Source: Candidatus Manganitrophus sp. (lineage in GTDB: Bacteria; Nitrospirota; Nitrospiria; SBBL01; Manganitrophaceae). From it: a stretch of 64,000 nucleotides of DNA. Shown piece after piece: positions 29,086 to 37,805 of this stretch (position 1 is the stretch's first letter; each line of letters opens with the position of its first letter). The position numbers and the translations under genes were made by a program. The notes beneath the pieces are model-generated. The model worked only from the letters and a program-made list of their open reading frames with translations, ran no database searches and had not been told where the DNA came from. The DNA is taken from assembly GCA_028865235.1 (NCBI GenBank), contig CP114561.1, positions 764,001-828,000 on the forward strand, read 5' to 3'.

Positions 29086-29359
29086 TGGGGCAACCTTTCC
29101 TCCAGGTTCAAAATCTCAGTAATTTAACATTTTTGTCGTAAACTGTAAATAAAAATACGTTTTTTCCGTCGGTCGTAGAAAGAGGTATAACGGGATGACG
29201 TCGGATGAAGCGATCGAGATGAGAAAACCGCGAATGAACACGGACGCGCGTCGCATTCCTCGCAGCTTGCTGCGAAGGTTAGACGCGCGAATACAAATAG
29301 AGTCTTTCCATCCTTTCGGGTCGAAGATTCCCCGCAGCTTGCTGCGGGGAGCTTCAAGG
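29086..29359. repeat. Intergenic region with two CGCAGC..GCTGCG hairpins (REP-like)
   Basis: Between bamA and polX this 274-base gap carries two related palindromes. CGCAGCTTGCTGCG is at 29261-29274, and the longer CCCCGCAGCTTGCTGCGGGG is at 29330-29349 (9-bp stem, 2-base loop). The second lies directly after the polX stop but has no T-tract, so it is more REP-like than a classical terminator. The rest is AT-rich and holds no clear gene. Confidence 0.65.
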
Positions 29360-31081
29360 CTACTTTCTTTTATTCATCAGAAAAGGTTTGATTTGATCGA
29401 GCGGGAGAGTATTAATGACATCTTCTTTGGAGAGCCATCCTTTTCGGGCGATTCCGACGCCGAAAAAGGTATCCGAGATCCCCTCGACACCATGCGCGTC
29501 GGGATTGATGCTCAATCGGACGCCGGCTTCTTTGGCCAGCTTACAATAACGCCAATCGAGATCGAGCCGGTACGGGCTTGAATTCAGCTCAAGAACGACA
29601 CCATACCGTTGCGCCGCTTCAATGACCTCCGGTATGGCAAGCGGATACCCTTGCCGGGAAAGAAGGATTCGGCCGGTGGGATGCCCCAAAAAGGTCACCT
29701 TCGGATGGCTCATGGCACGGACCACCCGGTCTGTCATTTCTCTTTCGGACATGTTGAAACGGGAATGAACGGAGGCGATCACGAAATCAAACGCCGATAA
29801 GATCCGATCGTCATAATCGATGCTGCCGTCGGGAAGAATATCGGCTTCGATTCCTTTGAAAATGTAAATTCCCTTAAAACGCCGGCGGAGCTGCTCGATC
29901 TCTTCATGCTGCTTTTTGATGCGGTCTTCCTTCAACCCGTTCGCATAAAAAGCCGATTGGCTGTGATCGGAAATGCCGATATACTCCAGCCCGGCCCGCT
30001 CGGCCGCCTCGATCATCTCGGAGAGAGATCCCGAACCGTCGCTGTAGGTGCTGTGAACATGGAAGATGCCGCGGAGATCGCCTTCCATAACAAGAGGGGG
30101 AAGGCGATGTTGCGAGGCGGCTTCAACCTCCCCCCGGTTTTCCCGCAGCTCAGGCTCGATATAATCGAGCTCCAATGTAGAAAAAATCTCCCGCTCTTCC
30201 TGGCAGGGTAAGATATGATCGTCCAGAAAAAGGCCGTATTCGCTGATCCGAATCCCAAACCGCTTGGCGCGCTCTTCCAGTGCCGCGTGGTAATCCTTGC
30301 TCCCTGTGTAGTAATGCAAAAGATACGGAAACCGCTCCTCTGTGGTCACATAAAGATCGACCGCTATTCCCGACTTCAAAATCACCCTTGCTTTATTTTC
30401 GGCCCGGGCGACTTCACGCTCCACCTCCGGCAGCCCGCAAAAAAAGGAGATGAGGTCGGCGGGATGATCGCTGCTGACAATCAGATCGATATCCTGAACG
30501 ATCTCGTTTCTCCTCCGGACGCTCCCCCCAAACGCCGCACGAACGACCTCTTTTCTCTCACGTAACTTCGATAAAAGCGCTTCCCCTTCTCTCCGCGCGG
30601 TATGGCAATGATGGAATCCCATCTGCTTCTTGCGATAGGAGATTCCTTCTAATATTTTGTCTTGGGTTTTCTTTCCAAAGCTGGGAAGGTCGACCAAGCG
30701 ATTTTCTATGCAGGCGTATTCCAGCTCGACAACATCTTTGATCCCGAGCTGCTCGTGGAGGATCTTGATCTTTTTCGGACCAAGCCCCTTTATCTTCAAC
30801 ATCTCCAGAAGTCCGGAAGGAACGGCCGCTCTCAATTCTTCATAAGACCCCAGCCGGCCGGTCTCAATGGCATTTGAGATCTTCTCAAACATCGCCTTGC
30901 CGATTCCGTCGCGCTCCAGCAGCGTTCGATTCCGGACGGCTTCATGCAAATCGACATCGAGTTCCGCAATGGCTCTTGCCGCATTGGTATAGGCGCGGCA
31001 CTTAAAGGGATTCTCTCCCTGCAACTCCAATAATACCGCCGAGGCTTCAAGCTGTTCGATGAGCAATTCTTTCGTAATCAT
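29360..31081 (-). CDS. polX: DNA polymerase/3'-5' exonuclease PolX
   Basis: An intact 573-residue bacterial PolX. The helix-hairpin-helix region (LLEMLKIKGLGPKKIKILHE) is followed by a nucleotidyltransferase core with FGGSVRRRNEIVQDIDLIVS, giving the GS and catalytic aspartates. The C-terminal PHP phosphoesterase domain has HVHSTYSDGSGS, GISDHSQSAFYANG and FKGIEADILPDGSIDYDD with metal-ligand histidines and acids. It fills short gaps in base-excision repair and proofreads through the PHP domain. The gene begins 6 bases downstream of the small membrane-protein gene stop. Confidence 0.96.
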   Translation of the reverse strand: MITKELLIEQLEASAVLLELQGENPFKCRAYTNAARAIAELDVDLHEAVRNRTLLERDGIGKAMFEKISNAIETGRLGSYEELRAAVPSGLLEMLKIKGLGPKKIKILHEQLGIKDVVELEYACIENRLVDLPSFGKKTQDKILEGISYRKKQMGFHHCHTARREGEALLSKLRERKEVVRAAFGGSVRRRNEIVQDIDLIVSSDHPADLISFFCGLPEVEREVARAENKARVILKSGIAVDLYVTTEERFPYLLHYYTGSKDYHAALEERAKRFGIRISEYGLFLDDHILPCQEEREIFSTLELDYIEPELRENRGEVEAASQHRLPPLVMEGDLRGIFHVHSTYSDGSGSLSEMIEAAERAGLEYIGISDHSQSAFYANGLKEDRIKKQHEEIEQLRRRFKGIYIFKGIEADILPDGSIDYDDRILSAFDFVIASVHSRFNMSEREMTDRVVRAMSHPKVTFLGHPTGRILLSRQGYPLAIPEVIEAAQRYGVVLELNSSPYRLDLDWRYCKLAKEAGVRLSINPDAHGVEGISDTFFGVGIARKGWLSKEDVINTLPLDQIKPFLMNKRK

Positions 31082-31087
31082 TGACCC

Positions 31088-31282
31088 TTATGCCGGCGGC
31101 TTCCGATTACGCCGAACGAGCCATTGCACCAGAATATACAGGCCGTACGAACCGAAAAAAGCCCCGATCAGGAAATAGAAGTTCCCGAGGATGTGGGAGT
31201 AATTCTCGGCCATGAAGAAAATGCCCGATAATATAATGGTGCTCGATAAAACCAATAACCAGAGTGTTAGAAGTGGGTTCAT
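31088..31282 (-). CDS. Small two-helix membrane protein of unknown function
   Basis: A 64-residue protein made of two hydrophobic segments (LTLWLLVLSSTIILSGIFFM and FYFLIGAFFGSYGLYILVQW) with a basic tail RRNRKPPA. I do not recognise it. It lies between polX and radC, with no detectable ribosome-site problem, and both termini may face the cytoplasm if the two segments form a hairpin. Its size and hydrophobicity are typical of uncharacterised inner-membrane proteins. Confidence 0.6.
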   Translation of the reverse strand: MNPLLTLWLLVLSSTIILSGIFFMAENYSHILGNFYFLIGAFFGSYGLYILVQWLVRRNRKPPA

Positions 31283-31304
31283 ATTCCCTTTCTCAGATTA
31301 TATT

Positions 31305-32024
31305 TTATGTCCGTTTCTCGGAAACCGCAACCCGGGGAGACGGGCTTCGTATATAACCGGCATCGGAGAAACTAAAATATTGATCTTCCCCGATGATCAG
31401 ATGATCGAGAACCTGAATTCCCATCAAATCCCCCGCCGCAACCAATCTCCTTGTCAGCTCCCTATCTTCAGAGCTGGGTGTCGGATCGCCGCTCGGATGG
31501 TTATGCAGGAAAACCACTGACGCAGCCGAATCCCGAACCGCGGGGTTGAACACCTCTCTCGGATGGACTACGGTTAACGTCAGACTTCCCTCCGAAACTA
31601 GCACATCTCGGATAATTTTATTTTTCTGATCCAACAAAACGATCTTGAATATCTCTTTCTTAAGATGTCTGAAGGTCGGCGAAAAATGCCGGAATATATC
31701 CTGGCTTGAATGAATCTTGGTTCGTTGAGAAACAGGAGGGATAAGAGACCTGCGTCCCAACTCAAACGCGGCTTTCAATTGGGCCGCCTTGGCTGGACCG
31801 ATCCCGCGAATGGAGCAGAGCTCTTTGATGCTCAAGTTCGCAAAGTTGTTTAATTCATGGAACTGATCCAATAGGCCGATCGCAAGTTGCACCGCATTCG
31901 CCTGATCTGATCCTGTTTGAAGGAGGATGGCCAAAAGCTGGGCATCGGAGAGAACCTGCGGACCTTCCTTAATCAGGCGCTCCCGAGGTCTCTCCCCTGC
32001 AGGCCAATCCTTGATCTTGGCCAT
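31305..32024 (-). CDS. radC: RadC family JAB-domain protein
   Basis: A 239-residue protein of the UPF0758/RadC type. An N-terminal helix-hairpin-helix segment (LCSIRGIGPAKAAQLKAAFE) is followed by a JAB/MPN metalloprotease-like domain with the metal motif VVFLHNHPSGDPTPSSED (H-x-H and the later D). It starts MAKIKDWPAGERPRERLIKE, the usual RadC opening. Despite the name, a repair role is not established for this family. The upstream gap of about 200 bases holds no recognised gene. Confidence 0.93.
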   Translation of the reverse strand: MAKIKDWPAGERPRERLIKEGPQVLSDAQLLAILLQTGSDQANAVQLAIGLLDQFHELNNFANLSIKELCSIRGIGPAKAAQLKAAFELGRRSLIPPVSQRTKIHSSQDIFRHFSPTFRHLKKEIFKIVLLDQKNKIIRDVLVSEGSLTLTVVHPREVFNPAVRDSAASVVFLHNHPSGDPTPSSEDRELTRRLVAAGDLMGIQVLDHLIIGEDQYFSFSDAGYIRSPSPRVAVSEKRT

Positions 32025-32224
32025 TAAGCGATCCTCTTGTTGGAAATTTTCGGTAGAATCTTACCCAAGAAACTGACAAATTTTGTCACTAATGAGGGGC
32101 TCTGCCTGCTTTGATTTGAAAGACGCCTTATTAAATACTCAAAATATCAATAGGATATAACAAATCAAATTCGCGGCATATCAATTGCTAAAAAAAGGCA
32201 TATCACCCTAAAGAGGAGCTAAAA

Positions 32225-32407
32225 ATGAAATGTCCTAAGTGTGAAGGCCTGATGTACCTGGAGCGACTCTCCGATTTCTTCATCGTCTTCCATGCCTGGA
32301 AATGCATCAACTGCGGTACTCTGATGGACAAAACGATTTTGGATAACCAGAAAAAGAGCCTGCCCTTCCTTGAACCGGTCGGGACGGCCGCAGCGAGTGA
32401 GGAATAG
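32225..32407 (+). CDS. Small zinc-ribbon protein
   Basis: A 60-residue protein beginning MKCPKCEGLMYLERL and containing a second CINCG, so two CxxC knuckles that would bind one zinc. AGAGGAGCTAAAA gives a strong ribosome site 6 bases before the ATG. The tail is basic then acidic with no membrane segment. I cannot name a function; related mini-ribbons occur singly near housekeeping genes. It is transcribed divergently from radC and convergently with the lipoprotein gene. Confidence 0.7.
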   Translation: MKCPKCEGLMYLERLSDFFIVFHAWKCINCGTLMDKTILDNQKKSLPFLEPVGTAAASEE

Positions 32408-32439
32408 CCACCGCTCCTCGATGGCATCGTCACTCTCAA

Positions 32440-33023
32440 TTAGCTCTTATTCTCACAGGAGAAGGGAAATGAGAATTCCTTCCTTTCTCCGCTTTCACTG
32501 ACGTCAACATCCAGTTCGAGTGCAATTTCTTTGCAATGCTCAGGGCTCACCTTTTTAAAAAAGATGAGCCCTTCTTTTTGTCCTCCCGGTGCAATGGTTG
32601 CCTTCTTTAATCTGGCCTGGAGGATTCTCTTCGTCTCTGCTTCAATAATCGCATTCGATTTCGGAAGAAGCGTCACGACCGTCTCACCGCCACCATTCAT
32701 GTAATACCGGATCGTCCCTTTTTCATCCAGAGCCTGAATGACCTGGCCGCTTCCGTTCACTAAGCGCGCTTGCGTCGGCTCAAAGATAACTTCTTCGTTT
32801 GTTTTGTTGATAATGTGAACTTCGAACGCGGTATAGTAGGCCGAAAGATCCACCCCCCACTTTTGTTCATCCTCCGATTTAATCCCGCTCGTGACGACCG
32901 GCTTCACAATGACCTGAATAATTTCCGGTCCTTCAGCAGCCGGTGGAGGATCGAGCGGCGACAACACGGGTGAAACGGGGGCGCACGCCCCCAATAAAAA
33001 AGTAAAAAGATAAAAAACTTCAT
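32440..33023 (-). CDS. Putative lipoprotein, with one frameshift in its signal peptide
   Basis: The start at 33023 has a good GGAGAGCC site and reads MKFFIFLLF. One more T in the six-base T run (plus-strand A run 32996-33001) then continues LLGACAPVSPVLSPLDPP, giving a lipobox LLGAC followed by a mature lipoprotein. The body (about 175 residues) includes YYTAFEVHIINKTNEEVIFE and KSNAIIEAETKRILQA, suggesting a beta-rich fold. I do not recognise the family. If the frame is left unrepaired, an odd non-secretory N-terminus is the only alternative, which supports the repair. Confidence 0.65.
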
Positions 33024-33095
33024 AAGGCTCTCCAGGCGTGCTATTATAGTTTAACTTTGAATCAAAGTCAAAGAACCGAATCGAAAGACAAAACC

Positions 33096-33121
33096 GGGCG
33101 AGTGACCGACTCGCCCTTACA
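33096..33121. repeat. Short palindromic repeat, TGTAGGGGCG family, copy B (inverted)
   Basis: GGGCGAGT, a 5-base loop and ACTCGCCC (33096-33116), then TTACA, equal the reverse complement of the copy A layout TGTA(A)GGGCG. It sits between the lipoprotein gene and the divergently read rsmD, inside the in-frame upstream extension of rsmD, so it probably lies outside the real rsmD coding region. Confidence 0.65.
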
Positions 33122-33143
33122 TTATTCATTAATAAAGACCCCA

Positions 33144-33689
33144 TTGAGAATCATCTCCGGCTCCCACAAAGGAAGAAGATTATATGCCCCGTCGGGGTTG
33201 GATGTTCGCCCGACGTCCGATAAGGTCAAAGAAGCTTTGTTCAATATTTTATCGGACCGGATCGAGGGGGCCTCCTTTCTCGATCTCTACGCCGGCATCG
33301 GCTCGGTCGGAATAGAAGCCTTGAGCCGCGGCGCAAAAGAGGTCGTCTTCGTTGAGAAAAGCAAAAAACATGTCGGCTTCTTGAAAAAGAATCTCTCTTT
33401 ATCTCCCTTCGAAGGCCGGTTCGACCTCTTTTGTATGGATGCGGTCGACTTCTTAAAAAAGAAGAAAGCCGGTCCCTTTCACTTGATTTTTATCGATCCC
33501 CCCTACGAGGGGGAAGAAATTGAAAAAACATTGCCATTGCTGGGAGAGGGTGATATGATAGCCGACGACGGAACGGTGATCATACAACATTTTCACAAGA
33601 AAATCCTGGCCGAGCAGACCGGCCGACTCCGTTTCATAAAACGGTATAAATACGGCGAAACGGTCCTTTCTTTTTATGGCAAAGGCTGA
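33144..33689 (+). CDS. rsmD: 16S rRNA m2G966 methyltransferase RsmD
   Basis: From the TTG at 33144 the protein of about 181 residues begins LRIISGSHKGRRLYAPSG, typical of RsmD, and has the SAM-binding YAGIGSVGIEALSRGA and the catalytic IFIDPPYEGEEIEK (DPPY). It methylates G966 of 16S rRNA in small-subunit assembly. An earlier TTG at 33057 is open in frame but spans the palindromic repeat, so I prefer the later start, although its ribosome site is weak. It overlaps coaD by 14 bases, and rsmD-coaD is a widespread pair. Confidence 0.9.
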   Translation: MRIISGSHKGRRLYAPSGLDVRPTSDKVKEALFNILSDRIEGASFLDLYAGIGSVGIEALSRGAKEVVFVEKSKKHVGFLKKNLSLSPFEGRFDLFCMDAVDFLKKKKAGPFHLIFIDPPYEGEEIEKTLPLLGEGDMIADDGTVIIQHFHKKILAEQTGRLRFIKRYKYGETVLSFYGKG

Positions 33690-34200
33690 AAAACTCAAAC
33701 TCGCAATTTATCCAGGAACGTTCGATCCGATTACCAATGGGCACATCGATATTATCCGAAGGATCCTTCGAATTTTTCCCAGCGTGCTCGTCGCCGTCGC
33801 CCCTAATCCAAAGAAAGCCCCTCTCTTTAGTTTAGAAGAACGCCTCCAGATGATCCGAACCGCAACGGAGGGGTTTCATGATTTGAGTGTGGAACCCTTT
33901 CAAGGTCTCCTGATCAACTATTTACGGAAAAAAGGAGCAACGGCGATTGTGAGGGGGGTTCGGGCGATTTCGGACTTTGAGTTCGAATTTCAAATGGCGA
34001 TGATGAATCGGAAACTCGATCCCAAAATAGAAACCGTCTTTTTAATGCCGAGCGAAGAGTACTCTTATATTACCTCGACATTGATCAAAGAAGTCGCCGG
34101 TTACGGAGGAGATGTGACCGCCTTCGTTCCAAAAGGCGTTTCAGAAAAACTCCTTGAAAAATTCCCGAGAGAAGCCGGACCGGATAGGAAAAAAGGATAG
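33676..34200 (+). CDS. coaD: Phosphopantetheine adenylyltransferase
   Basis: An intact 174-residue nucleotidyltransferase. AIYPGTFDPITNGHIDIIRR contains the (H/T)xGH nucleotide-binding motif, with VRGVRAISDFEFEFQMAMMN and SEEYSYITSTLIKEVAGYGG as the conserved C-terminal motifs. It makes dephospho-CoA from 4'-phosphopantetheine in the penultimate CoA step. Start 33676 overlaps the 3' end of rsmD, an arrangement seen in many bacteria. Downstream, a class I aminotransferase follows after 11 bases. Confidence 0.96.
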   Translation: MAKAEKLKLAIYPGTFDPITNGHIDIIRRILRIFPSVLVAVAPNPKKAPLFSLEERLQMIRTATEGFHDLSVEPFQGLLINYLRKKGATAIVRGVRAISDFEFEFQMAMMNRKLDPKIETVFLMPSEEYSYITSTLIKEVAGYGGDVTAFVPKGVSEKLLEKFPREAGPDRKKG

Positions 34201-34211
34201 GTAGGATAGAG

Positions 34212-35405
34212 ATGAAGTTTGCGAAACGCGTTCAGCAGATAAAACCCTCCCCGACCATGGCGATGGCCGCAAAAGCAAAGGCGATGGCGGCAAAGGGGAT
34301 CTCGATCACCGACTTTGGATTGGGAGAGCCTGATTTCAACACCCCCGCGGCCGCGGCCGAGGCAGGAATCCGCGCCATCCAGCAGGGATTTACGAAATAC
34401 ACTCCCCCTTCCGGAACGGAGGAGCTGAAAGAAACCATCTGCCGGAAACTGAAAAAAGAAAACAACCTTGACTACGAAAAAAAAGAGATTATTGTCTCTT
34501 GTGGGGCGAAGCACACGCTCTACAACATCGCCCAGGTTCTCTTCGAGCGGGGAGACGAGGTGATCATCCCGGCCCCTTATTGGGTTTCTTATCCGGACCA
34601 AGTTCTTCTAAACGATGCAACGCCGGTCATCGTCGAGACCCGCGAAGAAGACCAGTTTTTGATGACCCCCGAGCAGCTCAAGAGAGCGATCACCCCGAGG
34701 ACGAAAGCGGTCATTCTCAATTATCCGTCGAATCCGACCGGATCCTCTTACACGGCGAAACACCTGGAAGCGCTCGCAGGTGTTCTTTCGGATGCGCCGG
34801 TTTGGATCATTTCGGATGAGATTTACGAGAAATTTATTTATGACGGCGTGGCTCACACCAGCATCGCCTCATTGGGCCCGGAGTTAAAGAGAAAAACCAT
34901 CGTCGTCAACGGCGTCTCCAAAGCCTATGCCATGACCGGCTGGCGGATTGGCTATGCGGCGGGTCCGAAGGAAATCATCGATGCAATGGGAACCGTGCAA
35001 AGCCAGAGCACATCGAACCCGACTTCCATCTCTCAGAAGGCGGCCGCCGCCGCGCTTCAGGGAAGCGACGAGTTCATTAAGACGATGGTGGCGGAATTCG
35101 ACCGGCGGCGCCTTTTCGTGGTGGAGCAATTGAATCAGATCCGGGGAATTCGTTGTCCCCGCCCGGTCGGCAGTTTTTATGTCTTCCCGAACATCAAAGG
35201 ATTGATAGGAACCGGCTATAAGGGATATCAGATCAAGGGATCGACAGACCTCGCCTCCTTCCTCCTGGAGGAAGGGGGGATCTCGACGATCCCCGGGGAG
35301 GCCTTCGGGGCCGAGGGGTATCTGAGACTTTCCTATGCCGTCTCAAGGGAGGTCTTAAGCGAGGGAGTTGAGAAGCTTAAAAATGCGGTTCTCAAACTCT
35401 CTTAA
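34212..35405 (+). CDS. Class I PLP-dependent aminotransferase (aspartate-type)
   Basis: An intact 397-residue fold-type I aminotransferase. It has VRGVSKAY-like PLP context in VNGVSKAYAMTGWRIGYAAG (the lysine binds PLP), ILNYPSNPTGSSY, and GEPDFNTPAAAAEAGIRA near the N-terminus. The C-terminal GEAFGAEGYLRLSYAVSRE has the arginine that binds substrate carboxylate. The close relation to the thermophilic AspB group suggests aspartate or prephenate-type amino donors; exact specificity is uncertain. It starts 11 bases after coaD and is probably in the same transcript. Confidence 0.88.
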   Translation: MKFAKRVQQIKPSPTMAMAAKAKAMAAKGISITDFGLGEPDFNTPAAAAEAGIRAIQQGFTKYTPPSGTEELKETICRKLKKENNLDYEKKEIIVSCGAKHTLYNIAQVLFERGDEVIIPAPYWVSYPDQVLLNDATPVIVETREEDQFLMTPEQLKRAITPRTKAVILNYPSNPTGSSYTAKHLEALAGVLSDAPVWIISDEIYEKFIYDGVAHTSIASLGPELKRKTIVVNGVSKAYAMTGWRIGYAAGPKEIIDAMGTVQSQSTSNPTSISQKAAAAALQGSDEFIKTMVAEFDRRRLFVVEQLNQIRGIRCPRPVGSFYVFPNIKGLIGTGYKGYQIKGSTDLASFLLEEGGISTIPGEAFGAEGYLRLSYAVSREVLSEGVEKLKNAVLKLS

Positions 35406-35479
35406 TAATTACGTTGAGACCCTCGCTTGATGGAATTTGGTTTGAAAGGTAGAATTGAGTCATAAAGGAGGTATTTGGT

Positions 35480-35797
35480 TTGCCGATCTACGAATACGAG
35501 TGTGAACAGTGCAAGACACGTGTTGAAGTGTTACAAAAACTCTCCGATCCCCCGCTCAAAACCTGCTCCTCTTGCGGAGGGAAAGTTCAGAAGATGGTTT
35601 CTTCTCCGGCTGGCCTCCTCTTTAAGGGGAGCGGTTGGTACGTCACCGATTATGCCAAGAAGAACGGGAAAAGCGGCGACGCTTCCTCCACTCCCAAGGG
35701 GGAGGGAAAATCGGATTCTTCGGCCGGAAAGGTGGAAACGACTCCCAAAGAATCCACCCCGAAACCAAATCCACCTTCATCGAATCAAACGCCGTAA
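35480..35797 (+). CDS. FmdB-family zinc-ribbon regulatory-type protein
   Basis: A 105-residue protein from a TTG start preceded by an exceptional AAAGGAGG site. MPIYEYECEQCKTRVEVLQK and CSSCGGKVQKMVSSPAGLLF are the two halves of the FmdB zinc ribbon, which often ends just after FKGSGWYVTDY. The remaining 45 residues are low-complexity (KGEGKSDSSAGKVETTPKES), likely disordered. The family is called regulatory but has no confirmed function. It is the last of the plus-strand run rsmD-coaD-aminotransferase. Confidence 0.85.
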   Translation: MPIYEYECEQCKTRVEVLQKLSDPPLKTCSSCGGKVQKMVSSPAGLLFKGSGWYVTDYAKKNGKSGDASSTPKGEGKSDSSAGKVETTPKESTPKPNPPSSNQTP

Positions 35798-35841
35798 AGA
35801 GGGTTTCTCCCCACCTGCATTAACTTGATTATGAATCGGTC

Positions 35842-36315
35842 TTATTCCTGGGCGGCCTCTTCAAGGGACGCCGCTGCAGGCGGTTCCACCGGGGGGGCTT
35901 CAGTCGCCGGCGCCTCTTCCTTCGGCGCTTCGGGTGCGGGCGGCTTTTTTCCGCTCCCTTTGCCTACGGTTGCAACACGGATCGACCGGGCGATCTTCCT
36001 TCCGTCCTCATCGGTAAATCTGGCAACAACCTGATCGCCCGCTTTTAGATCGGCCAGCGTTCTTTTGATTTTTCCCGCGGTGATGATGGTGTTGTCGGTT
36101 ACACTGATTGTGATCTCCTGGTTTTTCTCCTTCACTTTTACGTGACTCCCCTTCGGGTCGATCTCCGTAATCTCCCCCTTGATGCTCGTCATTTTACCTT
36201 TTTGTGCGGATATCGCCGGCTTTTCATCTCCGGCCGCTTCCTCCGCCGTCACGGATGCGGCCGCAAAGAGACCGGCGCACAATAACGAGAAAACCACGGC
36301 GATTGCTTTACGCAT
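35842..36315 (-). CDS. Secreted protein with DUF5666-like OB fold and Pro/Ala-rich tail
   Basis: A 157-residue exported protein. The signal peptide is MRKAIAVVFSLLCAGLFAAA, cut near TAEEAAG. A central segment with KGEITEIDPKGSHVKVKEKN and VTDNTIITAGKIKRTLADLK looks like a small beta-barrel repeat of the DUF5666 type, then RKIARSIRVATVGKG and a proline- and alanine-rich tail (APEAPKEEAPATEAPP). No catalytic motif is visible. It faces the FmdB gene tail to tail with only 44 bases between, so they are convergent. Confidence 0.72.
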   Translation of the reverse strand: MRKAIAVVFSLLCAGLFAAASVTAEEAAGDEKPAISAQKGKMTSIKGEITEIDPKGSHVKVKEKNQEITISVTDNTIITAGKIKRTLADLKAGDQVVARFTDEDGRKIARSIRVATVGKGSGKKPPAPEAPKEEAPATEAPPVEPPAAASLEEAAQE

Positions 36316-36392
36316 TTCACATCCCTCCTGGTGAATAAACGGCCTGTGACCTCCTCATCTCATTTTAACCGATCCCGGGAGAAATGGGCTTC

Positions 36393-37805
36393 TTACTTTC
36401 CCTTTTGCATGGGAAGGATGCTCCTGACGAGGGGATCTTCCTCTTTTCGGATGTTGAATTTTTCAAGGCGATACTGCAGCGTCCGATAGCTGATCCCCAG
36501 AAGTTTGGCCGCCTTTGCAATCACCCCATTGCTTTTCTCCATCGCCTTCATCAGGAGCTCCTTCTCAAACTCTTCCAAAGAGAATCCCTGCGGGGGAATA
36601 TCAAAAGCGATCCGGTCGGATGAAAAGCTCTTCAATCGGATCTCTTGGGGAAGATCTTCCGATTCGATCGTTTCTCCCTCACAGAGAAGGACGGCCCGTT
36701 CGATCGTCGATTCCAGCTGCCGCACGTTCCCGGGCCAAGAATAGTCGAGCAGCAGCCGCAGCGCCGGACGTGAAATCCCTTTAATGCACTTATCGGAACG
36801 TTGATTGTACTTTTCAATAAAATGGTCGGTCAGCGCGGGGATGTCTGTCGCACGCTCGGCCAGGGAGGGAAGACGGATAGAGATCACATTCAACCGATAA
36901 AAAAGATCTTCTCGGAAACTTCCCTCCTGGATCTCGGCCTCCAAGTTCTTATTGGTCGCCGCAATCACCCGCACATCGATTTTGATCTCTTCCCTTCCGC
37001 CAATCCGTCGAATCTCCCGCTGCTGGATCGTCCGGAGGATCTTGGCCTGCATCGTCAAGGAGAGATCTCCAACCTCATCGAGAAAAAGCGACCCGCCATC
37101 AGCCGCCTCGAACAGCCCGATCCCTCGCCCGGTGGCGCCGGTGAAGGCCCCCTTTTCGTAGCCGAACAGCTCGCTCTCGATCAGGGTATCGGGAATCGCC
37201 GCGCAATTAATCGCCAGGAACGGCTTGTCTCCCCGAATGCTGTTGTAGTGGATCGCCTGCGCGATCAGCTCCTTTCCCGTTCCGCTTTCTCCGAAGATCA
37301 ACACCGTCGCGGTGCTGTTTGCGATTTTCCGGACCGTTTTGAAAATCTCCTGCATTTTGACATGATTGCCGATCATGTTGGAGAGGCCGAATCGCTCCGA
37401 AAGCTGCTCCTGCAGCATCTTGTTCTGATGGACCAGGTTCAGCTTTTCGAAAGCCCTCGCGACCGAAATAAGGAGCTCCTCCCGGTCGAGCGGCTTGGTC
37501 AGATAATCAAAAGCCCCCTTCTTGATCGCCTCGACGGCGGAGTCGATCGTTCCGTGCGCCGTCATGATAATGATGCAGACGGCCGGATTGATCTTGAAGA
37601 GACGATCGAGGATGAAGAGCCCGTCGTTATCGGGCATCTTCAGATCGCTTAAGACAAGATCAAACGACTCCTCCTCCGCCATCCGGAGCGCTTCGGTCGC
37701 GCTCCCCGCGGCCTGCACGCCATACCCTTCCGTTTTAAGGATGACCTTTAAGATCTCGCGCTGAGACTTCTCGTCATCGACGACCAGGATCTGCCCTTTT
37801 TTCAA
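36393..37805 (-). CDS. Sigma-54-dependent NtrC-type response regulator
   Basis: An intact 470-residue three-domain regulator. The receiver domain has LVLSDLKMPDNDG with the phosphoacceptor aspartate. The AAA+ domain shows GESGTGKELIAQAI (Walker A), ELFGYEKGAFTGATGRG (GAFTGA loop that contacts RpoN) and the DGGSLFLDEVGDL Walker B region. The Fis-type HTH near NGVIAKAAKLLGISYRT ends the protein. It activates sigma-54 promoters through RpoN, encoded at 60.6 kb. The TTG start overlaps the kinase stop (TTGA) after AAGGAGG, so the pair is co-translated. Confidence 0.95.
   Translation of the reverse strand: MKKGQILVVDDEKSQREILKVILKTEGYGVQAAGSATEALRMAEEESFDLVLSDLKMPDNDGLFILDRLFKINPAVCIIIMTAHGTIDSAVEAIKKGAFDYLTKPLDREELLISVARAFEKLNLVHQNKMLQEQLSERFGLSNMIGNHVKMQEIFKTVRKIANSTATVLIFGESGTGKELIAQAIHYNSIRGDKPFLAINCAAIPDTLIESELFGYEKGAFTGATGRGIGLFEAADGGSLFLDEVGDLSLTMQAKILRTIQQREIRRIGGREEIKIDVRVIAATNKNLEAEIQEGSFREDLFYRLNVISIRLPSLAERATDIPALTDHFIEKYNQRSDKCIKGISRPALRLLLDYSWPGNVRQLESTIERAVLLCEGETIESEDLPQEIRLKSFSSDRIAFDIPPQGFSLEEFEKELLMKAMEKSNGVIAKAAKLLGISYRTLQYRLEKFNIRKEEDPLVRSILPMQKGK

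Noticed and set aside
29330..29349. The long GC hairpin as a classical rho-independent terminator of polX
   Set aside because: No T-tract follows the stem on the polX strand.
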